NCBI RefSeq assembly: GCF_000281895.1
Contig: NZ_CM001558.1
Location: 934,556 to 998,555 of the forward strand
DNA length: 64,000 nucleotides
Direction: 5' to 3'
DNA from: Pseudomonas fluorescens Q2-87
GTDB taxonomy: Bacteria; Pseudomonadota; Gammaproteobacteria; Pseudomonadales; Pseudomonadaceae
Below are positions 52,248 through 61,895 of this stretch, piece after piece. The notes under the pieces were generated by a model. That model worked only from the letters and a program-made list of their open reading frames with translations, was not told the origin of the DNA and searched no databases. The translations under genes and the position numbers were made by a program. How positions within the stretch are numbered: the stretch's first letter is position 1; each line of letters opens with the position of its first letter.

Positions 52248-53260
52248 TCGCAAATGACGTTCTTGCCCGCCAGCTTGGAGCGATACAGCGCCTGGTCAGC
52301 CCGGTGCAGCAATCCCGCCTGTTGTTCATCCTCGAAGCGCTGGACCACACCAAAACTCATGGTGATCTGAAAATCGCCAACCGGTAGCAGGTCGGACAGG
52401 CTCCGGCGAATGGTTTCGGCCATCAGGCTGGCGTCGGCCAATGTGGTGTTGGGCAAAATCATGATGAATTCATCACCGCCCCAGCGCACCAGCAAGTCGC
52501 CGTCGCGCTCGCAGCGTTTGACCGCCTGCACCACTTGCACCAGCGCTGCGTCGCCGAAAGCGTGGCCGTAACGATCATTGATGTCCTTGAAATCGTCGAC
52601 ATCCATGGCGATCAGCGACAAGGGCTCGCGAAAGCGTTGGGCGCGCTCGCAGGCCAACGGCAGCGCTTGCTCCAGGCGATAGCGGTTGGCGACCCGGGTC
52701 AAGGCGTCGGTCTCGGCGAGCCTGCGGTTCTCGTCGAGCTGGATCTGCAACTGATGGTTGACCCGGGACAGTTCGCGGGTGCGTTCGTCGATGATGGCTT
52801 CCAGGGACTTGTTGCGCCGCTCCAGTTGTTCGAACAGGCGTTTCTTGTCGTCGATGCTGCGATGGGCCCCGATCATGCGGGCCACCGTGCCGTCAGGATT
52901 GCGGGCGATGATGTAACCGCGATCTTCGATCCAGATGTAGGAACTGTCCTGCGTGCGGCAGCGGTATTCGGCCTGATAGCCGTGGGATCGTTGTTCCAGG
53001 TAGTCGTCGAACAAGGCCATGACCCGTGGATAATCCTCGGGGTGGATCACGCTTTCCCAGGTCAGCACGGTGTTGTCCAGCGTGTGTGGCAGATAGCCCA
53101 GCATCGTGTACCAACCGGGGTTGCGGTAGACGAACCCGGTGTTGGCGTTCCAGTCCCAGATGCCATCGCTGACCAGTTCCAGAATGGTATGCAGCACGCC
53201 TTCGTCCAGATCGGACAAGTCGAACCGCAACATATCGATCTTCGAGGCATCCCCCATCAT
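52244..53260 (-). CDS. PAS-domain diguanylate cyclase
   Basis: 338-aa cytoplasmic c-di-GMP synthase. A PAS-3 domain (residues about 25-140: DGIWDWNANTGFVYRNPGWYTMLGY, WESVIHPEDYPRV, EYRCRTQDSSYIWIEDRGYIIARN) and a coiled linker lead to a GGDEF domain with the intact active motif WGGDEF and an I-site RDGD five residues before it, so product inhibition is expected. TGAGGAAAC precedes the start at 53260 (ATGATGGGG). The signal for PAS is unknown. Overlaps the DUF72 gene by 4 bp. Confidence 0.93.
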   Translation of the reverse strand: MMGDASKIDMLRFDLSDLDEGVLHTILELVSDGIWDWNANTGFVYRNPGWYTMLGYLPHTLDNTVLTWESVIHPEDYPRVMALFDDYLEQRSHGYQAEYRCRTQDSSYIWIEDRGYIIARNPDGTVARMIGAHRSIDDKKRLFEQLERRNKSLEAIIDERTRELSRVNHQLQIQLDENRRLAETDALTRVANRYRLEQALPLACERAQRFREPLSLIAMDVDDFKDINDRYGHAFGDAALVQVVQAVKRCERDGDLLVRWGGDEFIMILPNTTLADASLMAETIRRSLSDLLPVGDFQITMSFGVVQRFEDEQQAGLLHRADQALYRSKLAGKNVICE

Positions 53261-53397
53261 TGTTTCCTCAATCAGCCTTGATATCAAAATGCTCGTCCAA
53301 GGATGAAGAGTAGCCGATGGGGCTGGGCGCCACTAGCGGCGCAGGTGTACGGTCCCAAGCCAATGCTGTCGCGGGTGGACAGCCCCTTGCGGCGACA

Positions 53398-54315
53398 TCA
53401 ATTGGTTGCGAGTTGAGGCTTCCCCCATTTCTCCAACGCAAAGTCGACAAAGCTGCGCAACTTCGGCAAACGGTAGCGATCCTGGGCATACATCAGGCTC
53501 ATCGGGCGATGGGGCAGTTGATAATCCTGCAGCAGTGCTATCAGCGCTCCATCCTTGAGGTCCTGCGCCACCAGCGCGTCGGGCAGCATCACCACGCCCA
53601 TGCCGGCCTGGGCCGCGCGATGCAGGCCCGCGGAACTGTTGATCAGCATCGGCCCGCTCACCGGCACCTTGATTTCGCCTTCCGGACCGTTGATCGGCCA
53701 TTGGTCCTGGGCGAAGCGCCACTCGTCGCCTGCCAGATAGGCGAACGACAGGCAGTCGTGCTGTTGCAGGTCGGTGGGTTTTTGCGGGATGCCTCGTCGT
53801 GCAAGGTAAGCCGGGGCGGCGCAGGCAGTCAGGGTGTAGTCCATCAAGGGGCGGGCGATCAGCTTCGAGTCGGGAAGGCCGAGACGGACGGCAACGTCGA
53901 AGCCGTGGTCGAGCAAGTCCAGGCGTTGATTGGTCAGCACCACGTCGAGCTTGACTTGCGGGTAACGCTGGCTGAATTCGGCCAGGGCCGGCGCCAGGCA
54001 TTCAGTGCCGAAAGTCAGCGGCGCGGTGATGCGCAGGGTGCCGGTGGGCTCGCCCTGGGTCTGTTCGGCCAGGCGCTCGGAATCGGCCACCAGCCCCAGC
54101 ACTTCCAGGCAGCGCTGGTAGTAAGCCGAGCCAAATTCAGTCAGGCGCTGACGCCGGGTCGTACGGTTGATCAGGCGCATGCCGAGGCGTTGCTCCAATG
54201 CGCGGAGGTGATTGCCCACCATGGTCGTGGACATTTCGCACGCCTGGGCAGCCGCTGTCAGGCTGCCGGTCTCCACCACCTTCACGTAAACGGTCATTGC
54301 CTGGAATAGATCCAT
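53398..54315 (-). CDS. LysR family transcriptional regulator
   Basis: 305-aa regulator: helix-turn-helix at residues 18-40 (GSLTAAAQACEMSTTMVGNHLRALEQRLGMRLINRTTRRQRLT) and a co-inducer domain starting GTLRITAPLTFGTECLAPALAEF. It is of the CrgA/AaeR-like subgroup. Divergent from the ArgD-like aminotransferase with a 98-bp gap, which suggests that gene as its target. Start ATG at 54315. Confidence 0.88.
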   Translation of the reverse strand: MDLFQAMTVYVKVVETGSLTAAAQACEMSTTMVGNHLRALEQRLGMRLINRTTRRQRLTEFGSAYYQRCLEVLGLVADSERLAEQTQGEPTGTLRITAPLTFGTECLAPALAEFSQRYPQVKLDVVLTNQRLDLLDHGFDVAVRLGLPDSKLIARPLMDYTLTACAAPAYLARRGIPQKPTDLQQHDCLSFAYLAGDEWRFAQDQWPINGPEGEIKVPVSGPMLINSSAGLHRAAQAGMGVVMLPDALVAQDLKDGALIALLQDYQLPHRPMSLMYAQDRYRLPKLRSFVDFALEKWGKPQLATN

Positions 54316-54413
54316 TATCAAGCTCGGCTTTTAAATGATTGAAGTAAAGCAGCGTTTATCCAGCAGCAGTGGCTAACCATACTGGAAAAAACCACCCGAT
54401 GGAGCTTGATGCC

Positions 54414-55589
54414 ATGACCGCTGCCTGCCTGATGACCACTTACCAACCCTTGGCGCTGAACTTCACCCACGGGTTGGGCACGCGCCTGTGGGATCAGGAC
54501 GGCCGTGAATACCTCGATGCGGTGGCAGGTGTGGCGGTGACCAACGTCGGACACTCGCACCCACGGCTGGTGGCGGCGATCAGCGAGCAAGCCGGCCTGT
54601 TGCTGCACACGTCCAACCTGTACAGCATCGATTGGCAGCAGCGGTTGGCGCACAAGCTCACCGAGCTTTCAGGGCTGGAGCGGGTGTTTTTCAATAATTC
54701 CGGGGCCGAGGCCAACGAAACCGCATTGAAACTGGCGCGCCTCTACGGCTGGCACAAGGGCGTCGAGCAGCCTTTGGTGGTGGTCATGGACAATGCGTTT
54801 CACGGGCGCACCTTGGGCACCATGTCTGCCAGTGACGGCCCGTCGGTGCGGTTGGGTTTCAATCGGCTGCCCGGGGATTTCATCAAGGTACCGTTCGGCG
54901 ATCTCGCGGCATTGGAACAAATACAGCAGGCCCATGCGGAACGCATCGTCGCCGTACTGGTGGAACCGATCCAGGGTGAAAGCGGCGTACAGCTGGCGCC
55001 GCCGGGCTATCTTCAGGCCTTGCGCGAGCTGTGCACCCGGCGGGCCTGGCTGCTGATGCTCGATGAGATCCAGACCGGTATCGGTCGGACCGGCCAGTGG
55101 TTCGCCTTCCAGCACGAGGGCATCGTGCCCGATGTCATGACCCTCGCCAAAGGCTTGGGCAACGGTGTGCCCATCGGTGCCTGCCTGGCGCGGGGCAAGG
55201 CTGCCGAGCTGTTTACGCCCGGCAGCCATGGCAGTACGTTCGGTGGCAACCCGCTGGCCTGTCGGGTCGGCTGCACGGTGCTGGACATCATCGAGGAGCA
55301 AGCGTTGGTGGACAACGCCAGGCTCCAGGGCGAGCGGCTGATGAGCCGGCTGCGGACCGAACTGGCGGACAACCCGAATGTGCTGGCGATTCGCGGCCAG
55401 GGATTGATGATCGGTATCGAACTCAAGCAACCGGTCCGCGACTTGACGCTTTGTGCCGCCCGGGACCATGGCCTGCTGATCAACGTCACACGGGGCAAGA
55501 CCATCCGCCTGCTGCCGCCGTTGACCATAGACGAGCGCGAGGTGGAGATGATCGTCAGAGGTGTGAGCCGCTGCCTCGCACAGCAATGA
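54414..55589 (+). CDS. ArgD-like acetylornithine aminotransferase
   Basis: 391-aa class III aminotransferase similar to acetylornithine/succinylornithine transaminase. Visible: [82 protein letters not shown], and PLP lysine in [18 protein letters not shown]. Start [17 protein letters not shown] with GGAG upstream; ATG at 54399 or GTG at 54369 are alternatives. Probably a catabolic paralogue, not the main argD; its regulator may be the adjacent LysR protein. It ends inside the opposing MFS gene (35-bp convergent overlap). Confidence 0.85.
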   Translation: MTAACLMTTYQPLALNFTHGLGTRLWDQDGREYLDAVAGVAVTNVGHSHPRLVAAISEQAGLLLHTSNLYSIDWQQRLAHKLTELSGLERVFFNNSGAEANETALKLARLYGWHKGVEQPLVVVMDNAFHGRTLGTMSASDGPSVRLGFNRLPGDFIKVPFGDLAALEQIQQAHAERIVAVLVEPIQGESGVQLAPPGYLQALRELCTRRAWLLMLDEIQTGIGRTGQWFAFQHEGIVPDVMTLAKGLGNGVPIGACLARGKAAELFTPGSHGSTFGGNPLACRVGCTVLDIIEEQALVDNARLQGERLMSRLRTELADNPNVLAIRGQGLMIGIELKQPVRDLTLCAARDHGLLINVTRGKTIRLLPPLTIDEREVEMIVRGVSRCLAQQ

Positions 55590-56796
55590 GTTCGGTCCAG
55601 GCCCAATACACCAGGGCCGACGCGCTGATCGACGCGCCCAACAGGCACACCGCGACCCAGCCCCACTGGGCATAAACCTGGGTCGCGGCGGCAGCGCCCA
55701 AGGCGCTGCCCACGGAGTAGAAACACATGTATGCGCCCACCAGGCGGTTTTGCGCGTCAGGGCGTGCGGCGAAGATAAGGCTCTGGTTGGTGACGTGCAC
55801 TGCCTGCACGGCGAAATCCAGGGCAATCACCCCGACAATCAGGGCCAGCAATGAAAACTGCGCGAACGCCGTGGCCAGCCACGACAGCGTCAACAATGCC
55901 AAGGCGACGCCGGTGGTGCGTTGCCCGAATCCCCGGTCGGCCCAGCGTCCGGCCTTTGAGGCGGCCAGTGCGCCGGCCACGCCCGCCAGGCCGAACAAGC
56001 CGACCTCGGTATGGGACAGCGACAGCGGCGGGGCGCTGAGTGGCAGCACCATGGCCGTCCATAACACGCTGAATGCGGCAAAAATCAGTAAGGCCAATAC
56101 GCCCCTGACCCTTAAGGTGCGTTCCGTGATGAACAGTTTGAACAGCGAGCCGATCAGCGTCGGATAGGACACGCCGGGCCTGGGCGTGTGGGTCGCAGGC
56201 ACGGCGATGGCGAGTACAACGGTCAGCGTCAACATCAACCCCGCCGAAACGAAGAACACGGCGCGCCAGCCCGCCAGGTCTGCGATGACTCCCGATACCA
56301 ATCGGGCCAACAGGATGCCCAGCACCACCCCACTGGTGACCGTGCCCACAGCTTGCCCCCGCTGTTGCGGTGAGGCGAGGGTGGCTGTGTAGGCAACAAC
56401 GACCTGCACCAGCACCGCCATCATCCCCACCAGGACCATCGCGCCCAACAACATCGGCCACTTTCCGGCGCATCCCGCGACAACCAGTGCCACGGCTGAC
56501 AGCAGGGCCTGGCACAGCATCAAGCGCTTGCGATCGAGCAAGTCCCCCAGGGCAACGATGAACACCAGGCCCACGGCATAGCCCACCTGGGTCGCGGTCA
56601 CCACGACGCCTGCCAGGCCCGGGGAGACCTGCAGGCTTTCAGCGATGGCGTCGAGCAGCGGCTGGACGAAATAGACGTTCGCCACGGCCAGTGCGCAGGT
56701 GACGGAAAACAGCAGCGTCAACGAGCGGCTCAGCCTGGGGGCATGAATCGGGGATGAATGTGCGACGGCTTCGGCGGATTGCGTCTCTGAGATCAT
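55555..56796 (-). CDS. MFS transporter (drug-efflux type)
   Basis: 413-aa 12-helix major facilitator. Between helices 2 and 3, [20 protein letters not shown] is the MFS motif A-like loop; the rest is hydrophobic ([48 protein letters not shown]). It resembles the YbjJ/Bcr-like sugar or drug efflux group. Its substrate is unknown. AAGGAGGG precedes the start. Divergent from an HxlR regulator at 56902, with an inverted repeat between, so it is probably regulated by it. Confidence 0.85.
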   Translation of the reverse strand: MISETQSAEAVAHSSPIHAPRLSRSLTLLFSVTCALAVANVYFVQPLLDAIAESLQVSPGLAGVVVTATQVGYAVGLVFIVALGDLLDRKRLMLCQALLSAVALVVAGCAGKWPMLLGAMVLVGMMAVLVQVVVAYTATLASPQQRGQAVGTVTSGVVLGILLARLVSGVIADLAGWRAVFFVSAGLMLTLTVVLAIAVPATHTPRPGVSYPTLIGSLFKLFITERTLRVRGVLALLIFAAFSVLWTAMVLPLSAPPLSLSHTEVGLFGLAGVAGALAASKAGRWADRGFGQRTTGVALALLTLSWLATAFAQFSLLALIVGVIALDFAVQAVHVTNQSLIFAARPDAQNRLVGAYMCFYSVGSALGAAAATQVYAQWGWVAVCLLGASISASALVYWAWTELIAVRGSGSHL

Positions 56797-56830
56797 GAGC
56801 CCTCCTTGGTTAAAACAGGTTTTGTTTTGA

Positions 56831-56879
56831 AACTGGTTGTTTGATTTCTAGCTGTTTCGGTTTTAATCTGCAACCAGTT
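56831..56879. promoter_or_regulatory. Inverted repeat between MFS and HxlR genes
   Basis: AACTGGTTG (56831-56839) and CAACCAGTT (56871-56879) are perfect inverted repeats; AAACAGGTTTTG further out resembles a third half. Probable operator of the HxlR repressor. Confidence 0.5.
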
Positions 56880-56901
56880 TTTTCAACCAAGGGAGAGCGA
56901 A

Positions 56902-57354
56902 ATGACACAGCAGGCATTGGCGGGCAAAGAGGAGTGCCCCGTGGCCCGGGCGGTTGAGGTCATTGGTGATCGCTGGTCACTGCTGATCATTCGCGACGCC
57001 TTTGACGATGTGCGCAGGTTCAGCGAATTCCAGAAGAACCTTGGGCTGGCGAAAAATATTCTCGCCTCGCGCCTCAAGGCGTTGGTTGAAGTCGGCGTGT
57101 TCGAGACCAGGCCCGCCTCCGACGGCAGCGCCTACAAGGAATACGCGCTGACGCAGAAGGGCCGCGAAGTTTTTCCCATCGTGGTGTCGATGCGTCAGTG
57201 GGGTGAGCGGCATTTGTTCGAGGTCGGAGAAACCCACTCGGTATTGCTGGATAAGGAGCATGATGAACCGATCGCACCACTCGAGGTGCGTTCTGCCAAC
57301 GGCAGGAAACTCGAGCCAGGCGACTGCCATCGTCGCCGGGTGAGCAAACCCTGA
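56902..57354 (+). CDS. HxlR family transcriptional regulator
   Basis: 150-aa winged-helix protein: CPVARAVEVIGDRWSLLIIRDAF is the HxlR signature (CxxxxAxxxIGGKW-type), then RFSEFQKNLGLAKNILASRLKALVEVGVFETRP. HxlR proteins often repress adjacent transport or detoxification genes. The divergent MFS exporter is the evident target. GGGAG before the ATG. Effector unknown. Confidence 0.87.
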   Translation: MTQQALAGKEECPVARAVEVIGDRWSLLIIRDAFDDVRRFSEFQKNLGLAKNILASRLKALVEVGVFETRPASDGSAYKEYALTQKGREVFPIVVSMRQWGERHLFEVGETHSVLLDKEHDEPIAPLEVRSANGRKLEPGDCHRRRVSKP

Positions 57355-57491
57355 GCGATGCGGTTCCTGATTGTAAGTTCTAGGTAAACGCAGCGCAGCG
57401 GGTGGAATTTTTAATCTTTATCGCGTTCCAACGCCCGCCAGAGTCGATTGTCTACACCCTGGCACTTCAGACTGAAAACCAGGAGCATTCC

Positions 57492-58229
57492 ATGTTCACC
57501 TCGCGTCGCTTGATCGTTGTCGCTACCGCTGTGGCCTTGTTGTCCGGCTGCGCGTCGCCTAACCCCTATGACAATCAGGGGCAGGCCTCCACGGAATCTT
57601 CCGGCATGAGCAAGACCGCCAAGTACGGCGGCCTCGGTGCCCTGGCCGGCGCACTGGCCGGTGCGGCCATCGGTCACGATAACCGTGGCAAGGGCGCGTT
57701 GATCGGCGCTGCGGTCGTGGGGGCTTCGGCGGCCGGCTACGGCTACTACGCCGACCAGCAGGAAAAGAAACTGCGCGCCAGCATGGCCAATACCGGCGTT
57801 GAGGTTCAGCGCCAGGGCGATCAGATCAAACTGATCATGCCCGGCAACATCACCTTCGCCACCGACTCGGCGAACATCGCGTCCAGCTTCTACCAGCCGC
57901 TGAACAACCTGGCCGGCTCCCTCAAGGAGTTCAACCAGAACCAGATTGAAATCGTCGGCTACACCGACAGCACTGGCAGCCGCCAGCACAACATGGACCT
58001 GTCCCAGCGTCGTGCGCAGAGCGTGGCGACTTACCTGACATCCCAAGGCGTGAGCGGCGCCAACCTGTCGGCCCGTGGCGCCGGCCCGGACAATCCGGTG
58101 GCCAGCAACGCCGACGTCAATGGTCGCGCGCAGAACCGTCGTGTCGAGGTCAACCTCAAGGCGATCCCCGGCCAGCAATATCAGGGGGCGCCGCAGCAGC
58201 AGGGGCAGACTTACCAGCAGTACCCTTGA
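57492..58229 (+). CDS. OmpA family lipoprotein
   Basis: 245-aa envelope lipoprotein. Signal and lipobox MFTSRRLIVVATAVALLSGC (Cys20). Residues 40-100 form a Gly-zipper (GGLGALAGALAGAAIGHDN). The C-terminal domain (about 108-228) is OmpA-like and binds peptidoglycan: TFATDSANIASSFYQ, IVGYTDSTGSRQHNMDLSQRRAQSVATYL, NRRVEVNLK. The last 15 residues are Gln-rich. Similar Pseudomonas proteins resemble YiaD. Start at 57492 with CAGGAG upstream; a terminator follows. Confidence 0.9.
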   Translation: MFTSRRLIVVATAVALLSGCASPNPYDNQGQASTESSGMSKTAKYGGLGALAGALAGAAIGHDNRGKGALIGAAVVGASAAGYGYYADQQEKKLRASMANTGVEVQRQGDQIKLIMPGNITFATDSANIASSFYQPLNNLAGSLKEFNQNQIEIVGYTDSTGSRQHNMDLSQRRAQSVATYLTSQGVSGANLSARGAGPDNPVASNADVNGRAQNRRVEVNLKAIPGQQYQGAPQQQGQTYQQYP

Positions 58230-58246
58230 TTGCTGCGCTGTAAATG

Positions 58247-58280
58247 AAACGGGGCCATGGAAACATGGCCCCGTTTTTTT
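58247..58280 (+). terminator. Rho-independent terminator after OmpA-type lipoprotein
   Basis: Stem AAACGGGGCCATG / CATGGCCCCGTTT, four-base GAAA loop, then TTTT. Confidence 0.9.
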
Positions 58281-58329
58281 GTGGCTGCCGCCACCCCTGC
58301 CTAGTCCGGGGACATGGTTTACACACAAC

Positions 58330-58463
58330 CTGTGGCGAGGGAGCTTGCTCCCGCTGGGCTGCGCAGCAGCCCCAAAATCATTCACCTCGGTCCCCCTGGC
58401 ACACCGCGTTCGCTGATTAGGGACTGCTGCGCAGTCCAGCGGGAGCAAGCTCCCTCGCCACAA
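58330..58463. repeat. REP pair (GTGGCGAGGGAGC family)
   Basis: TGTGGCGAGGGAGCTTGCTCCC (58330) and GGGAGCAAGCTCCCTCGCCACA (58441-58463) inverted around about 85 bp. Same family as at 961 and 41036. Confidence 0.88.
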
Positions 58464-58487
58464 AAGTGTTCACTTCAGTGAGTGGGT

Positions 58488-59357
58488 TCAGTTGGCCTCT
58501 TTCACCGCACTCAAAAATGCGCACGTGCGCTCCTGCTGCGGATGCTCGAAGATCTGCGCAGGAGTCCCTTGTTCGTGGATCTGCCCTTTATAGAAAAAGC
58601 ACACCCGGTCGGCGAATTCCCGGGCGAAGCCCATCTGGTGAGTCACCATCAGCATCGTCAGGTTGTGCTCGGCCCCCAGCTTGCGGATCACGTTGAGCAC
58701 CTCGCCGCACAGCTCCGGGTCAAGCGCCGAGGTCACTTCGTCGAACAGCATCACCTTGGGCCGCATCGCCAGTGCCCGGGCGATGGCCACCCGCTGCTGC
58801 TGGCCGCCGGACAACTGTGAAGGATAGTGGTCGAGCTTGCTGCCCAACCCCACCAGTTCCAGCAAATCGGCGGCACGCTCCCGGGCTTCTTTCGGGTTCA
58901 TGCCCAGCACCTGCACCGGCGCTTCGATCACGTTTTGCAGCGCGGTCATGTGGGGGAACAGGTTGAAACTCTGGAACACCATGCCGATCTTGCCGCGCAC
59001 TCGGCGAATGTGTCGGTCGTTGGCCGGCACCAGCACGCCGTTGCGGTTAGGCATGTGGGTCAGGGAATCATCCTCGATTCGGATCTGGCCCTGGTCGATG
59101 CCTTCCAGCGTCATCAGCACCCGCAGCAGCGTCGACTTGCCCGAGCCGCTGGGACCGATGATCGCGACCTTTTCTCCCGGTGCGACATCCAGGTTCAGAT
59201 GGTCGAGCACCGTGAAGCTGCCGTAGCTTTTGGTCACGTCCTGGAAACTCACAATCGGCCGGGACGGAGTCGAGTCTTGCATAGCCGAGGCCTCCTGCTG
59301 CGACGCCAGCGTACTGCGCCGGGACAAATCGGTGGGCGTGGACTGAGGTAAAGTCAT
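58488..59357 (-). CDS. ehuA: Ectoine/hydroxyectoine ABC transporter ATP-binding protein
   Basis: 289-aa ABC ATPase of the polar amino acid class: Walker A GPSGSGKS, signature LSGGQQQRVAIARALA, Walker B VMLFDEVTSALDPE, and the H-loop VTHQM. The first 25 residues (MTLPQSTPTDLSRRS...) are an extension beyond the usual start near MQDSTPSRPIVSF; the true start may be there. It overlaps ehuD by 1 bp. Fourth gene of ehuBCDA. Confidence 0.9.
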   Translation of the reverse strand: MTLPQSTPTDLSRRSTLASQQEASAMQDSTPSRPIVSFQDVTKSYGSFTVLDHLNLDVAPGEKVAIIGPSGSGKSTLLRVLMTLEGIDQGQIRIEDDSLTHMPNRNGVLVPANDRHIRRVRGKIGMVFQSFNLFPHMTALQNVIEAPVQVLGMNPKEARERAADLLELVGLGSKLDHYPSQLSGGQQQRVAIARALAMRPKVMLFDEVTSALDPELCGEVLNVIRKLGAEHNLTMLMVTHQMGFAREFADRVCFFYKGQIHEQGTPAQIFEHPQQERTCAFLSAVKEAN

Positions 59358-60013
59358 TAGCGTAGCTCCATGCGCGTTTCAAGGCGCCGTACCAGATAAG
59401 CCAAGGCAAGGCTCAGGGCGAGAAAAAACAGGCCAACCATGGTGATCGGTTCCAGGTAGCGGAAATTTTCCGAACCGATGTTCTTGGCCTGCTGCATGAT
59501 TTCCACCACGGTGATCGCCGACAGCACCGGCGTGTCCTTGAGCATTGCCACCAGGTAATTGCCCAGCGGCGGCACGATCGGACGCAGCGCCTGGGGCAGG
59601 ATGATGTTGCGGTAGGCGCTGTAGGGCGCGATGTTCAATGCCGTCACCGCTTCCCACTGCGCACGCGGCACCGCATCGAGGCCGCTGCGATAGACCTCGG
59701 CGATGTAGCAGGCGTAGTGCAGACCGATGCCGAGGATGCCGACCTGCATGGCCGTCAGGCTCAAGCCGTAGTTGGGCAGCACGTAATAGAGGAAATACAC
59801 CTGGATCAGCAGCGGCGTGCTGCGGATGAACTCGATCACCGCCGTGGCCGGCCAGGACAGCCAGAGCTTGCGACTACGCCGGCCGATGGCGAGAAACAAT
59901 CCCAGGACAATCGCGATCAGGAAGCCGATCAGGGTGATGCCCACGGTATTGAGGGAGGCGCGCAACAGGTCCGGCAGGATCTGTGCGGCGTAGGACCAGT
60001 CGAACAGCGTCAT
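59357..60013 (-). CDS. ehuD: Ectoine/hydroxyectoine ABC transporter permease EhuD
   Basis: 218-aa permease of the His/Glu/Gln/Arg/opine type with five helices (LLRASLNTVGITLIGFLIAIVLGLFLAI); the EAA loop is EAVTALNIAPYSAYRNIILPQALRPIVPPLG. Overlaps ehuC by 4 bp and ehuA by 1 bp, indicating tight co-translation. Confidence 0.9.
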   Translation of the reverse strand: MTLFDWSYAAQILPDLLRASLNTVGITLIGFLIAIVLGLFLAIGRRSRKLWLSWPATAVIEFIRSTPLLIQVYFLYYVLPNYGLSLTAMQVGILGIGLHYACYIAEVYRSGLDAVPRAQWEAVTALNIAPYSAYRNIILPQALRPIVPPLGNYLVAMLKDTPVLSAITVVEIMQQAKNIGSENFRYLEPITMVGLFFLALSLALAYLVRRLETRMELR

Positions 60014-60669
60014 GACAGACCTCCACGCATCCGGCCCCGGCTCAGCCGTCGCTCGACTTTGCGCATGCCGAAGTTGATGGCCTGGGCCAGGATGAAATAC
60101 AGCACCAGCGCCAGGCTGAAAATTTCCAGGGTCTGGAAGGTCGCCTGGTCCAGTTGTCGCGCTCGGAAGCTCAGGTCCGACAGGGTGATCAGCGACACCA
60201 GTGAAGTGTTCTTCAGCAGCTCGATCAACAGATTGGTTCCAGGCGGGATCGCCGCCAACAGAGCCTGGGGCAGGATGATCCGCTTGAAACGCGTGAAGCC
60301 GCTGAAATTCAGTGCCGTACAGGCTTCATATTGCCCCTTGGCCACCGAGCTGATCGCGCCGCGCATGACTTCGGCACCGTACGCGCCGATGTGCAGGCCC
60401 AGGCCGACAATCGCCACGGCGTAAGGGCTCAGCTCGATGTTGAATGGTGGTAGCGGCAACACGAAAAACAGCCAGAACAATTGCACCAGCAGCGAGGTGC
60501 CACGGAACACTTCGATATAGGTGATCGAAAACCAGCGCAGCGCTCGCCAGGGCGACAACCGCCCGAGGGCCGCCAGCACCGCGGCGACAATCGCCAGCAG
60601 CGAACCGAAGAACGTCACCTGAAGCGTGACCCAGGCCCCTTGAATCAATAACGGAAGTAATTCGCCCAT
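60010..60669 (-). CDS. ehuC: Ectoine/hydroxyectoine ABC transporter permease EhuC
   Basis: 219-aa permease. Helices: LIQGAWVTLQVTFFGSLLAIVAAVLAALG and YIEVFRGTSLLVQLFWLFFVLPL; the EAA loop is EACTALNFSGFTRFKRIILPQALLAAIPPG. It forms a heteromeric channel with EhuD. It lies 80 bp after ehuB, a gap that might allow a processing stem favouring the binding protein. Confidence 0.9.
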   Translation of the reverse strand: MGELLPLLIQGAWVTLQVTFFGSLLAIVAAVLAALGRLSPWRALRWFSITYIEVFRGTSLLVQLFWLFFVLPLPPFNIELSPYAVAIVGLGLHIGAYGAEVMRGAISSVAKGQYEACTALNFSGFTRFKRIILPQALLAAIPPGTNLLIELLKNTSLVSLITLSDLSFRARQLDQATFQTLEIFSLALVLYFILAQAINFGMRKVERRLSRGRMRGGLS

Positions 60670-60749
60670 GGTTCAACCCGATATCCGATGAAACAGGCAA
60701 CAGGCATCACGCAACGCGCGTCACGCCTGTTTCGGCACGTCAGTCTCGA

Positions 60750-61607
60750 CTATGGCTGAGCGCAAAGCTCGGCCGCAGTTTTGCTGGTGACGTTGGATTT
60801 GTCGAAACCGAATGGCGCCACGGCCTTGAGGTGTTCTTCGGAGCCCAGCCACTTCTTCAGTTCGGCGTTGACCGCGTCGCGCAGGTCCTTGTCTTCGGGG
60901 CGGAAGGCGAGGGCGCCGTAACCGATGTGGGAAGGGTCGTCCTTGAATTCGGTCATCGCCTCGACCTTGTCGCCGCCCTTGCCGGCCAGGCCTTTCATGG
61001 TCAGTTGCGTGCCGACGGCGGCATCGGCACGACCGGCGCGCACCGCTTGCAGTTGTGCGGTGGTGTCGGGGACCTGGAGGATCTGTTCATCCTTGACCCC
61101 GGAATCTCGAGCGTAAGCCAGGTTCACCGTGCCGGCCATGATCGCCAGCTTCACATCCGGTTGCTTGGCGATGTCTTCGTAGCTGTGGAGTTTCTTCGGG
61201 TTGCCCTTGGCCACGAGCAACGCATCGGGCAACTGGTATTGCGGGTCGGTGAACAACACTTGCTTGCAGCGCGCCGGGGTGATGTACATGCCGGCGGCAA
61301 TCACGTCGAAACGACCGGCACGCAGGCCCGGGATCAGCGAGCCCCATTCGGTGAGTACACCGTTGACCTGCTTGATACCCATTTTGGCAAAAATGATCTT
61401 GGCGATTTCAGGCGATTCACCGGTCACGGTGCCGTCGGTTTCGGTGAAGGCGAACGGGGTTTCATTGGCGTAGCCGATCCGGATGCTGCTATTGCTTTTG
61501 ACGGTGTCCAGGGTGGCCGCTTGAACGCTGCCGACCAGGCCGAGGACGGCGCAGGCCAGCAGGAGTCGACGCAGGGGCGCGCCGGTGCTGGGAAGAAAAT
61601 TGCTCAT
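60750..61607 (-). CDS. ehuB: Ectoine/hydroxyectoine ABC transporter substrate-binding protein
   Basis: 285-aa periplasmic binding protein. Signal peptide ends ...ACAVLGLVGSVQA|ATLDTVKSNS. The family-3 fold is seen in IRIGYANETPFAFTETDGTVTGESPEIAKIIFAKMGI, WGSLIPGLRAGRFDVIAAGMYITPARCKQVLFTDP and VRAGRADAAVGTQLTMKGLA. Function is supported by adjacent enuR and eutB. Start set by GGAGATTTTATCG upstream; the frame is open much further 5' without similarity. First gene of the uptake operon. Confidence 0.92.
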   Translation of the reverse strand: MSNFLPSTGAPLRRLLLACAVLGLVGSVQAATLDTVKSNSSIRIGYANETPFAFTETDGTVTGESPEIAKIIFAKMGIKQVNGVLTEWGSLIPGLRAGRFDVIAAGMYITPARCKQVLFTDPQYQLPDALLVAKGNPKKLHSYEDIAKQPDVKLAIMAGTVNLAYARDSGVKDEQILQVPDTTAQLQAVRAGRADAAVGTQLTMKGLAGKGGDKVEAMTEFKDDPSHIGYGALAFRPEDKDLRDAVNAELKKWLGSEEHLKAVAPFGFDKSNVTSKTAAELCAQP

Positions 61608-61818
61608 CGATAAAATCTCCTGTTTCTTGTGGATCCGTCGTTGGACGGCTCTGTGGTAGGAGGCAGTGTTACAAGAGCAAAACGTACAGCGGCTGATCCA
61701 GGCTGGGCCATGGATCGGGAACGGCGCCGGTACAGGTCGATCCGGCTTTTTGTCAGGATAAGAACCTGCCTGGATGTCGACCTTGGACCGAGCATACAAA
61801 AGCCCCGACACCGATTGT

Positions 61819-61835
61819 ATTGCACTAGGACAATT
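61819..61835. promoter_or_regulatory. Putative EnuR site, ehu/enuR intergenic
   Basis: ATTGCACTAGGACAATT; its reverse complement AATTGTCCTAGTGCAAT matches 14 of 17 positions of the motif at 63453-63469 before eutB. Confidence 0.55.
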
Positions 61836-61895
61836 GCTTTGCCGTGATTGCCGCGCAATGCTGTGCGCACCAGAACACACGCGGGTTGCAGCGTC

